Shown here: piece after piece, positions 32,753-40,140 of the stretch
How the letters are laid out: each line of letters begins with the position of its first letter
Numbering within the stretch: position 1 is the first letter of the stretch
Origin: an uncultured Eubacteriales bacterium
GTDB lineage: Bacteria > Bacillota > Clostridia > Oscillospirales > Oscillospiraceae
NCBI GenBank assembly: GCA_900317855.1
Contig: ONIG01000019.1
Coordinates: 1 to 40,238 of the forward strand
Reading direction: 5' to 3'
Length of the DNA stretch: 40,238 bases
Position numbers and translations under genes: made by a program
The notes under the pieces: generated by a model
What the model was told of the DNA's origin: nothing
What the model saw: the letters and a program-made list of their open reading frames with translations, nothing else
Database searches by the model: none

Positions 32753-32756
32753 AGAT

Positions 32757-32788
32757 AAAAAGCCTTCCCTGATCAGGGAAGGCTTTTC
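32757..32788. terminator. Second, bidirectional terminator before the cupin gene end
   Basis: A perfect palindrome AAAAGCCTTCCCT-GATC-AGGGAAGGCTTTT (quoted in parts) has T runs on both strands. It ends 12 bp from the cupin stop codon. Confidence 0.85.
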
Positions 32789-32799
32789 GTTTCCGTCGT

Positions 32800-33162
32800 T
32801 TATGCCTGCGCGGGGAGATTGAGCACAAGGGCCAAAAACTCCAGCGGCTCGGGGCCGTCGTTGCGCAGGAAATGACTTTCGCCGTCGCCCGTGAAGGTCA
32901 CGGTGCCGGCGTCCACGGTCGTCGTCTCGCCGTTGCTGCGGTAAGTGCCGTGCCCGGAGAGGAAATAATACACTTCATAGTTGCCGTGGTGGGTGTGCTC
33001 GCCGACTTCGCAGCCGGGCTGCAGCACCATGCGGGCGCAGACCGTTCCGGCGCCGAGCATCTCCTCCGGGGAGAGGAGCGCATAGCGCTCAAGGTGGCCG
33101 GCGCCGCCCTTGAGGTGCTCAAGGCGCTCGGGCGTGTCGGGGAGCTTGCGGATGAATGCCAT
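32800..33162 (-). CDS. Cupin domain protein
   Basis: The 120-residue single-domain cupin has motif 1 GCEVGEHTHHGNYEVYYFLSG in outline with H56, H58 (or H59) and E63, and motif 2 GDGESHFLRNDG with H97. This is the usual 3-His/1-Glu metal site. The start MAFIRK follows CAGGAGGC by 8 bp. It is probably cytoplasmic and may be an enzyme or sensor for small molecules such as polyols, oxalate or aromatic acids; nothing in the context decides. It is transcribed away from the small peptide gene upstream and does not share its terminator-bounded transcript. Confidence 0.9.
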   Translation of the reverse strand: MAFIRKLPDTPERLEHLKGGAGHLERYALLSPEEMLGAGTVCARMVLQPGCEVGEHTHHGNYEVYYFLSGHGTYRSNGETTTVDAGTVTFTGDGESHFLRNDGPEPLEFLALVLNLPAQA

Positions 33163-33194
33163 AGAGATCAGCCTCCTGTTTCGTTTCTGCTCTA

Positions 33195-33223
33195 TTCGTA
33201 GCACACGGCCGCGAAAATTGCAA
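33195..33223 (-). promoter_or_regulatory. Promoter of the cupin gene
   Basis: On the minus strand TTGCAA (33218-33223) and TACGAA (33195-33200) are 17 bp apart, 33 bp before the start. Confidence 0.55.
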
Positions 33224-33262
33224 CCGTTTTTCACGCGGAGGCCGGTAGGGATCGCGTTTAAA

Positions 33263-33289
33263 TATAAAAAATCCACGCACATGGCGTGG
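33263..33289 (-). terminator. Terminator of the small peptide gene
   Basis: The stem CCACGC/GCGTGG (33273-33278 with 33284-33289) is followed on the minus strand by ATTTTTTATATTT. It is 22 bp past the 24-codon frame. Confidence 0.8.
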
Positions 33290-33311
33290 CGTCATCCGGC
33301 TCTATGGCTTC

Positions 33312-33386
33312 TCACTTGCTGCTGGGCTGCCAGCTGCTGTCCGAGAAGATCAGATCGTCCAGGTCCTGGACTTGATTGGTACGCAT
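33312..33386 (-). CDS. 24-residue peptide gene with its own promoter and terminator
   Basis: The reading frame gives MRTNQVQDLDDLIFSDSSWQ plus PSSK, then TGA. It is the only frame in a compact transcript of about 150 bases that has consensus promoter boxes, a ribosome site AAAGGAG (12 bp before ATG, slightly far), and a terminator 22 bp after the stop. The peptide is acidic, soluble and has no signal sequence or cysteines, so it is not a typical toxin or secreted pheromone. A leader-like acidic half (QDLDDLIF) followed by SSWQPSSK could be a ribosomally made modified peptide precursor, but no modifying enzyme is beside it. The alternative is a small RNA with a chance frame. I recognise no family. 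Confidence 0.5.
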   Translation of the reverse strand: MRTNQVQDLDDLIFSDSSWQPSSK

Positions 33387-33422
33387 AACGTTATCACGCT
33401 CCTTTCTTTTTCAGTTGTTTTT

Positions 33423-33451
33423 AGTCTAACAGAAAAAATGCAAGATTTCAA
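33423..33451 (-). promoter_or_regulatory. Promoter of the small peptide gene
   Basis: On the minus strand TTGAAA (33446-33451) and TAGACT (33423-33428) are 17 bp apart. Start of transcription is expected near 33416. Confidence 0.75.
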
Positions 33452-33465
33452 GCGGTGGTTTTCAC

Positions 33466-33492
33466 AATTTACCTAGAATTTACCTAGAATTT
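33466..33492. repeat. Tandem 11 bp direct repeats upstream of the peptide promoter
   Basis: AATTTACCTAG occurs twice in tandem (33466-33476, 33477-33487) and is followed by AATTT. On the peptide gene's strand the repeats end 14 bp before the -35 box. An 11 bp period on one face of the helix, just upstream of -35, is typical of OmpR/PhoB-type or other activator sites. Confidence 0.7.
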
Positions 33493-33511
33493 TGCAGCAA
33501 AACGCACAAAT

Positions 33512-33541
33512 CCGGGGCGCTTCCTGCAGGAAACGCCCCGG
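33512..33541 (-). terminator. Terminator of the VanY-type gene
   Basis: CCGGGGCG-CTTCC-TGCA-GGAAA-CGCCCCGG folds into a stem with one mismatched position pair. The minus-strand tail is only moderately T-rich (ATTTGTGCGTTTT). It is 6 bp past the stop codon. Confidence 0.7.
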
Positions 33542-33547
33542 GGAGAT

Positions 33548-34279
33548 TCATTTGTACAGGTCGAGGAACTCCTCGAGGCAGAGGCCGTTGCCCATGATGT
33601 AGGCGGCCGCCTCCCTGCCGACGTAGCGGAAGTGCCACGGCTCGTACATGACGCCGGTGATGTCCTGCTTGTCGGCGGGATAGCGCAGGATGAAACCGTA
33701 GTCCTGGCAGTGGGCGTACATCCACTGGTAGAGCGCGGTCTTTTCGAGTGCCTGCGTCTTGACCTCGTAGAACTTGTCCGTAATGTCGGCGCACAGGCCG
33801 AGCTGATGCTCGCTCGTGCCGGGGCGGTTGACGATGCGGGCGGCCGCAGCCTCATCCCCGCCGCACTGGCTGACCTTGCGGTTGAACAGATACGTCTGCT
33901 CGTTATAGCTGCGGTACGCGCTCGACAGGCACACGCTCAGCCCCTCGGCGCGCGCTGCGGCGATGAAATCCTTGAGCGCGTCCACGGCGCGGGCGTCAAA
34001 GTACCGGCCGCCCTCGAGCTCGGCCAGATCCTCCGGCACGGCCTCGCCGATGGAATGCTGCGCGTTGACGAGCGTGAGCTCCCAGCTGCCGGTGTTGACC
34101 TTCGGCAGGCCGTTGTCCGGCTCGGGCGTGGGGGTGGGCGCGACAGTCGCAGCCGGGGTCGGCGTGGCGGCGGCGGACTGCGCCGGGGCATTCATCGGCG
34201 GCAGCACGCGCAGCGCGATGACCACGGCCAGCGCCAGCACGAGCGCGACGCACAAGACGGTTTTGAGAGCTTTTCGCAT
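33548..34279 (-). CDS. VanY-type D-alanyl-D-alanine carboxypeptidase (M15B)
   Basis: The 243-residue membrane-anchored protein has one N-terminal helix (about 7-26), a Pro/Thr stalk (38-55) and an M15B peptidase domain (about 75-243). Zinc and catalytic residues fit the family: R123 in SAYRSY, H158 and D165 in SEHQLGLCAD, E213 and H216 in EPWHFRY. It trims the terminal D-Ala from peptidoglycan stems outside the cell. The start MRKALK is preceded by GAGGATGTGGGG; an upstream in-frame region would put extra residues before the anchor. No VanR/VanS pair is adjacent, so it is likely a housekeeping enzyme rather than a resistance gene. Confidence 0.92.
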   Translation of the reverse strand: MRKALKTVLCVALVLALAVVIALRVLPPMNAPAQSAAATPTPAATVAPTPTPEPDNGLPKVNTGSWELTLVNAQHSIGEAVPEDLAELEGGRYFDARAVDALKDFIAAARAEGLSVCLSSAYRSYNEQTYLFNRKVSQCGGDEAAAARIVNRPGTSEHQLGLCADITDKFYEVKTQALEKTALYQWMYAHCQDYGFILRYPADKQDITGVMYEPWHFRYVGREAAAYIMGNGLCLEEFLDLYK

Positions 34280-34326
34280 ATCCCCACATCCTCGGTGACA
34301 GGTTTCGGCACAAAGTGACCGAAAAT

Positions 34327-34355
34327 ATGGTATCACGTTTCCGGCGGCGGGTCAA
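34327..34355 (-). promoter_or_regulatory. Promoter of the VanY-type gene
   Basis: On the minus strand TTGACC (34350-34355) and TACCAT (34327-34332) are 17 bp apart, 48 bp before the start. Confidence 0.7.
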
Positions 34356-34373
34356 TCCCAAAACCGCGGTGCG

Positions 34374-34598
34374 CTATTCTCCAATATAGGTGAAGCGGCG
34401 GACGGTCCGCCCGTCGCGCTCGATCTCCTCATCCCACATGGCGGCGGGGCGCACCCAGATGCCCCGCTCCCCGTAGAGCGCGCGGTAGACGACCATCGGC
34501 TCCAATGTCTCCGAGTGCGTGGCGACAAAGAGCAGCTCGTATTCCTTCCCCTTGAAGTGCCGGTAGCGGCCGGGGCGGAGCGTCTGCGCCGCGCTCAT
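34374..34598 (-). CDS. DUF1653 family protein
   Basis: The 74-residue protein matches DUF1653: LRPGRYRHFKGKEYELLFVA at the start, SETLEPMVVYRALYGERGIWVRP in the middle (quoted in outline) and a closing RRFTYIGE. The fold is small and beta-rich, with no known function. The start at 34598 follows GGAGGAGAACGC and overlaps the stop of the upstream gene (ATGA), so translation is coupled to it. Confidence 0.9.
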   Translation of the reverse strand: MSAAQTLRPGRYRHFKGKEYELLFVATHSETLEPMVVYRALYGERGIWVRPAAMWDEEIERDGRTVRRFTYIGE

Positions 34599-34834
34599 GC
34601 GTTCTCCTCCGGCAGGCCGAAGCTCTGAATGAGCAGGCGCGTGAGCGCGTGCGCCCCCTCGCGCGTGAGCATGATGCTCGCGACCTCGCCGACCGTCTTT
34701 TCCGGCATGTCGATCAGGCCCTTGGGCTGGGGCGTGTAATTGTGCTGCATATACATGTGGTAAAAGCTCAGCGAGCACTCCGAGCGGTTGTCATTGACCG
34801 AGACGTTGAACACATTGGCAAACTGGGGCTTCAT
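34595..34834 (-). CDS. Conserved small protein of unknown function
   Basis: The 79-residue protein (MKPQFANVFNVSVNDNRSEC start) is soluble, with a methionine- and tyrosine-rich middle (SFYHMYMQHNYTPQP) and a C-terminal helix pair. The ATG at 34834 lies 8 bp after AGGAGGT; the longer frame upstream crosses the promoter. It is coupled to the DUF1653 gene by a four-base overlap. I do not recognise the family. Confidence 0.75.
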   Translation of the reverse strand: MKPQFANVFNVSVNDNRSECSLSFYHMYMQHNYTPQPKGLIDMPEKTVGEVASIMLTREGAHALTRLLIQSFGLPEENA

Positions 34835-34865
34835 GACGGGCACCTCCTGCAGATTTCCTGCGCCC

Positions 34866-34871
34866 ATTATA
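34866..34871 (-). promoter_or_regulatory. Extended -10 promoter of the unknown-DUF1653 pair
   Basis: The minus strand has TGGTATAAT (hexamer 34866-34871). No good -35 lies 17 bp upstream; TTGACC is 23 bp away. Confidence 0.5.
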
Positions 34872-34936
34872 CCACAGCGGTGATGGAAACGGGTGGTCAA
34901 TTTTTGCACATTTTCGGGGAAGATGTTCAAAATCTA

Positions 34937-34965
34937 TTGCGATATCGGACAATGTCCTGTATAAT
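34937..34965 (+). promoter_or_regulatory. Promoter of the 2-hydroxyacyl-CoA dehydratase operon
   Basis: TTGCGA (34937-34942) and a perfect TATAAT (34960-34965) are 17 bp apart, 45 bp before the first start. Confidence 0.8.
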
Positions 34966-35010
34966 GTGTCTACCAGTATGCGACTTTATTCACATGGAGG
35001 GGAGAGCCGT

Positions 35011-36207
35011 TTGAAAGACCTGACCTATCTTTACGAATTTGAAAAGCTGCTCGAGAGCGCGAACAACCCGCTCGTGCAGCAGGCGTGTGCCGAGGGGAAG
35101 CACGCGCTGGCCTACACCTGCTACCACATGCCGGAGGTGCTGCTCAACACCGGCGACTGCTTCTCGGTGCGTCTGCGCGCGCCGCTGACGGGGTCGCTGG
35201 ACATCTCGTCGTACTACATGTCGAACTTCATCTGCGACTACTGCAAGTCGCTGCTCGAGCGCGGCATCGAGGGGGGCTATAACTTCCTGTCCGCCCTGCT
35301 GGCGACGGAGACCTGCTCGGAGATGAACCGCGCGCTCGAGCACTTCGAGCTGCTGCACCTCGTGGACAATGAGCAGTTTTTCGTCACCTTCCTCGACATG
35401 CCCTTCAAGGTCACGGACAATACCGTGCGCCACTATGTCGACCAGCTCCGGCGCAAGGTGCTCGAGCCGCTGCACGAGGTCTACGGCGTGGACGTGTCGG
35501 ACGACGCGCTGCGCAAGGCTGTGGCCGAGCACAACGAGGTCTGCCGCATCCTGACCGAGATCGGCCAGTTCCGCAAGGAGGAAAACCCGCGCATCACGGG
35601 CTATGAGTACCACATCCTCAACCTTGTGAGCTACTGCTGCCCGAAGTACCTCATCGTTGATAAGCTCCGCGAGACGCTCGAGGAGCTGCGGCACCGCGAG
35701 CCCGACGCCAAGCCGAACTTCCGCGTGAAGATCGCCGTCGTCGGCAGCGAGATCGACGACCCCGGCTTCACCAAGCTCGTGGAGGAGGCGGGCGCGCTCG
35801 TCGTGGTCGACCGCTTCTGCTTCGGCTCCAAGCCCGGCCGCGAGGAGATCCACCTCGACCCCGACCTGCCGGTGCTCGAGAGCATTGCCCGGCACTACCT
35901 CACCACGAGCCAGTGCCCGCGCTACATGCAGCGCGAAAAGGTGGAGGGCCGCTGGCAGCTTGTGCGCGACCTGTGCGAGGAGTATCACGCGCAGGGCGTG
36001 CTGTACGAACAGCTCAAGTTCTGCGAGTACTGGGGCTATGAGCGCGCGCTGGCGAGCCACGTCATCACGCACGACTACGGCATCCCGTCCGTCGCGGTCG
36101 ACCGGCAGAACGCCACCGGCGGCAACGGCCAGCTGCGCACGCGCGTGCAGGCATTCGTCGAGAGTCTGGAGATCAAGCAGCTCCAGGCGCAGAGAGGAGG
36201 CATGTGA
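35011..36207 (+). CDS. 2-hydroxyacyl-CoA dehydratase family protein, first subunit
   Basis: This 398-residue protein has the HgdB/FldC-type pattern of this family: an early CYHMPEVLLNTGDC segment around the first cluster cysteine, YMSNFICDYCKSLLERG, a central VVGSEIDDPGFTKLVEEAG (Rossmann-like half) and late Cys residues (TTSQCPRYM, LKFCEYWGYE). These enzymes bind a [4Fe-4S] cluster and remove water from 2-hydroxyacyl-CoA by a ketyl radical after one-electron activation by an ATPase. The start is probably TTG at 35011, placed after GGAGGGGAG; an ATG-led extension would overlap that site. It is coupled to the next gene (2 bp gap). The substrate is unknown. Confidence 0.85.
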   Translation: MKDLTYLYEFEKLLESANNPLVQQACAEGKHALAYTCYHMPEVLLNTGDCFSVRLRAPLTGSLDISSYYMSNFICDYCKSLLERGIEGGYNFLSALLATETCSEMNRALEHFELLHLVDNEQFFVTFLDMPFKVTDNTVRHYVDQLRRKVLEPLHEVYGVDVSDDALRKAVAEHNEVCRILTEIGQFRKEENPRITGYEYHILNLVSYCCPKYLIVDKLRETLEELRHREPDAKPNFRVKIAVVGSEIDDPGFTKLVEEAGALVVVDRFCFGSKPGREEIHLDPDLPVLESIARHYLTTSQCPRYMQREKVEGRWQLVRDLCEEYHAQGVLYEQLKFCEYWGYERALASHVITHDYGIPSVAVDRQNATGGNGQLRTRVQAFVESLEIKQLQAQRGGM

Positions 36208-36209
36208 CC

Positions 36210-37784
36210 ATGGCTGACAAGGAAAAGCGCTCCCTGCGGGAGTTTCTCCGCCACATCAATGACTATACATACCGCTTCAATCCCGAGAAGGGACAATTTC
36301 GCTACCGTGAGCTGCGCGGCGTGCGCGACACGGCGTTCGATTTCTATATGTGGCTCAAGTGCTGGAAGGACATGGTCGTCTTTGTGGCCAAGTGCCCGGT
36401 GTCGGCCGTGCGCGCGCTGTTTCGCTACCAGTGGTTTGCGACCTATCTGACCTACCCGAACTTTGTCGACCGCGGCACGCTCGGCATGCGCGGCAATCAG
36501 CTGCGCATGGCCCGGGCGCAATACGACCGCATCGTGAAAAAGGCCACCGACCTGCTGCGCATCTCGTTCGTGGCCGACGAGCACTTCCACCCCGGCAACA
36601 AACTGTCGAAGAAGGTCGTGCTCTTTGACGAGCTCGTCCCGGGTGAGATCATGGCCGGTTTCCCGAACCTCATCTACCTGCCGGCGCAGGTGCTGCCGGT
36701 GTTTCTGTGCTCCATCCTCGACCAGCAGATCACGCCGCCGTACCTCGACGCGGCCGAAAACTTCGGCATCCCGGCCGACGTCTGCCCCCTGCCCTCGGCC
36801 GAGGCCGGCTGCGCCCTGCGCGACGAGTATCCCAAGGTCGGCACGTGCTTTGTCGCCTGCAACATGCCGTGCGACGGCAGCGTCGCCACGACGTCGTATC
36901 AGGACCGGTACTTCAACCTTCCGACGTACTACTTCGGCGTGCCCATCCGCTACAATGAGGAGGCGGTGCAGGACTACGCCGTCGAGGAGCTGCGGGGGCT
37001 CATCCGCTTCATCGAGGAGCAGACCGGCGAGACGTTCGACTGGGACGCGTTCTTTAAGGCCATGAAGGTCTACAATCAGGAGACGGAGTACGAGCTGCAG
37101 AAGTGGGAGGTCAACCGCACGCCCTACCCGCAGATGACGGGCGAGACGTTCTGGATCTACCGCATGTTTTTCTACCATCTCTCCGGCGGCATGGACCCGC
37201 GCTTTCTCGACACCGACCGCCGCGTCAACCGCATCATGATGCGCGGCTACCAGCAGAAAAAGCCCTGCGCCCCCGCGATGCGCCACCGCTGCGTCGAGTG
37301 GTCGTGCCCGGCGAACTTCTACCCCGACTTCTCCGTCTGGGCGGAAAACTGCTGGGGCATCAACGTCGTGGCGAGCATGGAGTCGCTCATTTCCGACATC
37401 ATCATCAACACGGAGGATCCCGATCAGGCGCTCGCCGACCTCGCCCGCAGCTACCAGCGCACCACCATGCGCAAGCACACGAAGGGCGGCTACGCGAACG
37501 TGCTCGATGAGCTGTGGATCGTCTGCAAGCAGTACAACGCCGACATGGTGCTCATGTACGACCAGATCTCCTGCAAGGGCATGGACGGTCTGCGCGGCGT
37601 GTTCGAGGAGCAGGCGGCCGCGCGCGGCGTGCACATGCTCTGGGTCGCGCAGGATCTGCTCGATTCGCGCACGATCTCCAAGCGCGACATGCGCCGCCAG
37701 GTCAACCTCTACATGCAGACCGTCATGGGCGAGGAGCCCGTGCGGCCCGACCTCGTGGACTTCGACGATGCGCTGACGTGGTAA
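36210..37784 (+). CDS. 2-hydroxyacyl-CoA dehydratase family protein, second subunit (large)
   Basis: The 524-residue protein is again of the HgdA/HgdB superfamily, but longer than the usual 370-480 residues. Family-like regions are LIYLPAQVLPVFLCSILDQQ in outline, NFGIPADVCPLPSAEAGCAL, GTCFVACNMPCDGSVATTSY and, near the end, a DQISCKGMDGLR segment. Cysteines in the last three may hold the cluster. Its start is two bases after the upstream stop, following AGGAGG. No activator (HgdC/FldI-type ATPase) or CoA-transferase is in the window, so the pair may be a dehydratase with a distant activator or an atypical reductase. A terminator follows about 75 bp later. Confidence 0.83.
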   Translation: MADKEKRSLREFLRHINDYTYRFNPEKGQFRYRELRGVRDTAFDFYMWLKCWKDMVVFVAKCPVSAVRALFRYQWFATYLTYPNFVDRGTLGMRGNQLRMARAQYDRIVKKATDLLRISFVADEHFHPGNKLSKKVVLFDELVPGEIMAGFPNLIYLPAQVLPVFLCSILDQQITPPYLDAAENFGIPADVCPLPSAEAGCALRDEYPKVGTCFVACNMPCDGSVATTSYQDRYFNLPTYYFGVPIRYNEEAVQDYAVEELRGLIRFIEEQTGETFDWDAFFKAMKVYNQETEYELQKWEVNRTPYPQMTGETFWIYRMFFYHLSGGMDPRFLDTDRRVNRIMMRGYQQKKPCAPAMRHRCVEWSCPANFYPDFSVWAENCWGINVVASMESLISDIIINTEDPDQALADLARSYQRTTMRKHTKGGYANVLDELWIVCKQYNADMVLMYDQISCKGMDGLRGVFEEQAAARGVHMLWVAQDLLDSRTISKRDMRRQVNLYMQTVMGEEPVRPDLVDFDDALTW

Positions 37785-37860
37785 AAGCAAATCCATCGAG
37801 AGGGGCTTGCAAAACACACATTTATAAACTGACATTCTTCAAATGGGAAACAAAAATAAC

Positions 37861-37902
37861 GACCATACAAGAGTTGCGAAGCTCCTGTATGGTCATTTTA
37901 TT
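37861..37902. terminator. Bidirectional terminator after the dehydratase operon
   Basis: GACCATACA-A-GAG and CTC-C-TGTATGGTC pair around TTGCGAAG (one internal mismatch), followed by ATTTTATTT. The minus side gives GTTATTTTTG, so it also serves the converging Mrr gene. Confidence 0.85.
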
Positions 37903-37907
37903 TAGTA

Positions 37908-38606
37908 TCATTGTGATAAATTGGAAACCAGATTCAACTCCCGGAGCAAATCTGCCCATTGATTTCGATTCCAGACGTTGTCCAGTGTCTGAATCTTCAT
38001 TTTGATAAGCTTGATTAATTGCTTTCTATCAAATAATGCAACACCATTCTCATGCGCTAACTCTTTTGCTGCAGAGGTAAAGTATGAGTTTGTAAGAACA
38101 CCTGCAGCCTGTGTCCTGTAATGTTTTTTGCTGGTAACCACTTCTTGAATAGATCGTATGCCTACTTTTCCTTTCATACGCTTGCATTGGACGGACACTC
38201 TATTTCCATCCAGACATTCAATAATCAAGTCGGCACCATAATCGCAAGAGCCTTTTGTTCTATATACGTTCCCACCATTAAAGAATCCGGTCATTTGAAA
38301 CAAGTCCACTGCGTATCTTTCAAATGCCAATCCGTCCATTTCATCAATTAATTCCAACTCCGCTGCAACAGTCGGCAAAACTCTTTTTTCAATCTTAATT
38401 TCTTCGTCCGCTTTTGCAATACCTTTCAGAATCCTATCATATTCAGATTGTTGTTTGGCTCTATTACAATATGTTCCTTTATAAGATCTTGCCCAAGCAT
38501 TTACTGCTTCTTCAGTTTCGCCGGTATGAGAAATACTTTTCCCGTTAATTCTCAACTGAATAAACCACTTTCCAGATTGCAGTTTTCTGGCCTTCGGTAT
38601 TTTCAT
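37908..38606 (-). CDS. Mrr-type restriction endonuclease with integrase-like DNA-binding head
   Basis: The 232-residue protein joins an AP2-like N-terminal domain of phage-integrase type (ARKLQSGKWFIQLRINGKSIS, then TGETEEAVNAWA; about 5-45) to a helical linker and an Mrr-cat nuclease domain (about 92-200). The nuclease residues E96, D126 (CDYGAD) and Q140-C-K142 (SVQCKR) fit the (D/E)-(Q/E)xK core of type IV modification-dependent enzymes. The gene is clearly AT-richer than all neighbours, a sign of recent transfer. The start MKIPK follows GGGAGAAG. No methylase is nearby, as expected for an enzyme that cuts modified DNA. (Long motifs are given in parts.). Confidence 0.87.
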   Translation of the reverse strand: MKIPKARKLQSGKWFIQLRINGKSISHTGETEEAVNAWARSYKGTYCNRAKQQSEYDRILKGIAKADEEIKIEKRVLPTVAAELELIDEMDGLAFERYAVDLFQMTGFFNGGNVYRTKGSCDYGADLIIECLDGNRVSVQCKRMKGKVGIRSIQEVVTSKKHYRTQAAGVLTNSYFTSAAKELAHENGVALFDRKQLIKLIKMKIQTLDNVWNRNQWADLLRELNLVSNLSQ

Positions 38607-38692
38607 GATGTCTTCTCCCAAAACGAAATAGGCTAATAATCAAGACTGACTTCGCTTTAATTCTCCAAAGCACCTACGATATATGATTGAGA

Positions 38693-38698
38693 ATTATA
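38693..38698 (-). promoter_or_regulatory. Possible -10 box of the Mrr gene
   Basis: A TATAAT on the minus strand, 87 bp before the start; no clear -35 box. The surrounding 38607-38754 is AT-rich and holds no gene. Confidence 0.4.
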
Positions 38699-38754
38699 AA
38701 AGTTGTGTTTAGAACTATACCACTGTACTTTTGGCGGGGGCTTTTGCATATTTT

Positions 38755-39270
38755 TCATGCCTGCGGCTGTTTTTTGATATCAAACCGCCACACGGCGACA
38801 ACGTAGGACACGAAGGCGATGGCCTCGATGACCATGCACGAGTACGAGCGCGCGAGGATGTCATACGTGAACCAGAACGGCGAATTGGTCAGGTAGAGCA
38901 GGCGCGTGCGGCGCATGTCGCGCGTCCAGAGCGCGACCGTCGTCATGCTCATGGCGATGCCGGGCAGCAGGCTCATCGGCCCCGCCCACGTGAGGACGGT
39001 GTTGACCACATACAGCGCCAGAAACGCCCACAGCCACGCGCGGCTCTGCGCCCACTTGCGGTCGTTGAAGTAAAACACGACGCTGCGCGCGAACGACAGA
39101 ATGTTGATGGTCGCGGCGGTCATCGCGCCGAGCAACCCGTAGTGCACGATCCACATCAGGCAGGCGGCGGCCTGCGCGGCGAGGATGACACGGCGGTTAT
39201 TGAATTGCACCGAGACAAACACGATCAGGCTGCCGAGCAGACCCAGCGCCTGGTTGAGCCAGAAACCCAT
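38755..39270 (-). CDS. YgjV-like membrane protein
   Basis: The 171-residue protein has about five hydrophobic helices. It starts FWLNQALGLLGSLIVFVSVQ (in part), then FNNRRVILAAQAAACLMWIVHYGLLGAMTAA in outline, with the NILSFARSVVFYFNDRKWA segment typical of the YgjV/inner membrane family. The function is unknown. The start MGFWLN follows AAAGGGTG. It lies between the AT-rich nuclease gene and a divergent YczE-like gene. Confidence 0.85.
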   Translation of the reverse strand: MGFWLNQALGLLGSLIVFVSVQFNNRRVILAAQAAACLMWIVHYGLLGAMTAATINILSFARSVVFYFNDRKWAQSRAWLWAFLALYVVNTVLTWAGPMSLLPGIAMSMTTVALWTRDMRRTRLLYLTNSPFWFTYDILARSYSCMVIEAIAFVSYVVAVWRFDIKKQPQA

Positions 39271-39374
39271 GTGTCCACACCCTTTCTTCCCGCAGGAAAG
39301 AGTATCGTAACACAAACGCGCAGGAAAAACAACCCTCCCCGCGCGGTTTTTCGCGCCCGCGCGCGGTACAGACC

Positions 39375-39403
39375 TTGACAACTGTCCCAAAAACGGCTAC
39401 GCT
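39375..39403 (+). promoter_or_regulatory. Promoter of the YczE-like gene
   Basis: Perfect TTGACA (39375-39380) and TACGCT (39398-39403) are 17 bp apart, 33 bp upstream of the start. Confidence 0.65.
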
Positions 39404-39435
39404 ATTTCTATATCATCGATTTTTTAGAAAGAAGA

Positions 39436-40116
39436 ATGTCCATGTCCCCCGCGCCCCGCGGCCAAAACACCAAAAAAATTGCCCTGCGCTACCTCTTTTT
39501 CACGCTCGGCCTGCTCATCAACTCGTTCGGCATCGCCTTCATCACGAAGAGCAGCCTCGGCACGTCGCAGATCTCGAGCCTGCCGTACGTGCTCAGCCTG
39601 CGCTTCCCGCTGAGCTTCGGCGGCTTCACCTTCCTCATGAACACGGTGTTCATCCTCATCCAGATCGCCATCCAGCGGCGGGATTTCCCGCCCGTGCAGC
39701 TGCTGCAGATCGCGGCGAACGTGCTCTTCAGCGGCTTCATCGACGTGAGCATGGCCGCGCTGAGCTGGCTGCACCCGGCCGGGTGGCTCGCGCGCGGCGG
39801 GTGCATGCTGCTCGGCTGCGCCATCCTCGCCTGCGGCATCAGCATCGAGATCGCGCCGGACGTCATCACCGTGCCCGGCGAGGGGCTCGTGCGCGTGCTC
39901 GCGCAGGCGGCGGGCAAGGACTTCGGCCGCGTGAAGCTCGTGTTCGACGTGACGCTCATCGTCATCGCGTCCGCGCTGTCGCTGCTGTTTTTCCGGCGGC
40001 TGCAGGGCGTCGGCATCGGCACGGTCGTATCGGCGCTGATCGTGGGGCCGCTCGTGTCGCTGTTCGGCCGCGTGCTGCCGGGTCTCAGCCGCATCCGCGC
40101 GCTGGCCATCTCCTGA
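39436..40116 (+). CDS. YczE/YitT-like integral membrane protein
   Basis: The 226-residue protein has five to six helices. The signature of the DUF6198/YczE-type family is clear: LINSFGIAFITKSSLGTSQI near the start (in part), LSFGGFTFLMNTVFILIQI, then GISIEIAPDVITVPGEGLV and GKDFGRVKLVFDV. Such proteins are of unknown transport or support function; Bacillus YczE helps antibiotic synthesis. Two Met codons (39436, 39442) are possible after AGAAAGAAG; the second has better spacing. The IS end begins 24 bp after the stop codon. Confidence 0.85.
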   Translation: MSMSPAPRGQNTKKIALRYLFFTLGLLINSFGIAFITKSSLGTSQISSLPYVLSLRFPLSFGGFTFLMNTVFILIQIAIQRRDFPPVQLLQIAANVLFSGFIDVSMAALSWLHPAGWLARGGCMLLGCAILACGISIEIAPDVITVPGEGLVRVLAQAAGKDFGRVKLVFDVTLIVIASALSLLFFRRLQGVGIGTVVSALIVGPLVSLFGRVLPGLSRIRALAIS

Positions 40117-40140
40117 ATATAAAAGAAGCACCTCGCCGGA

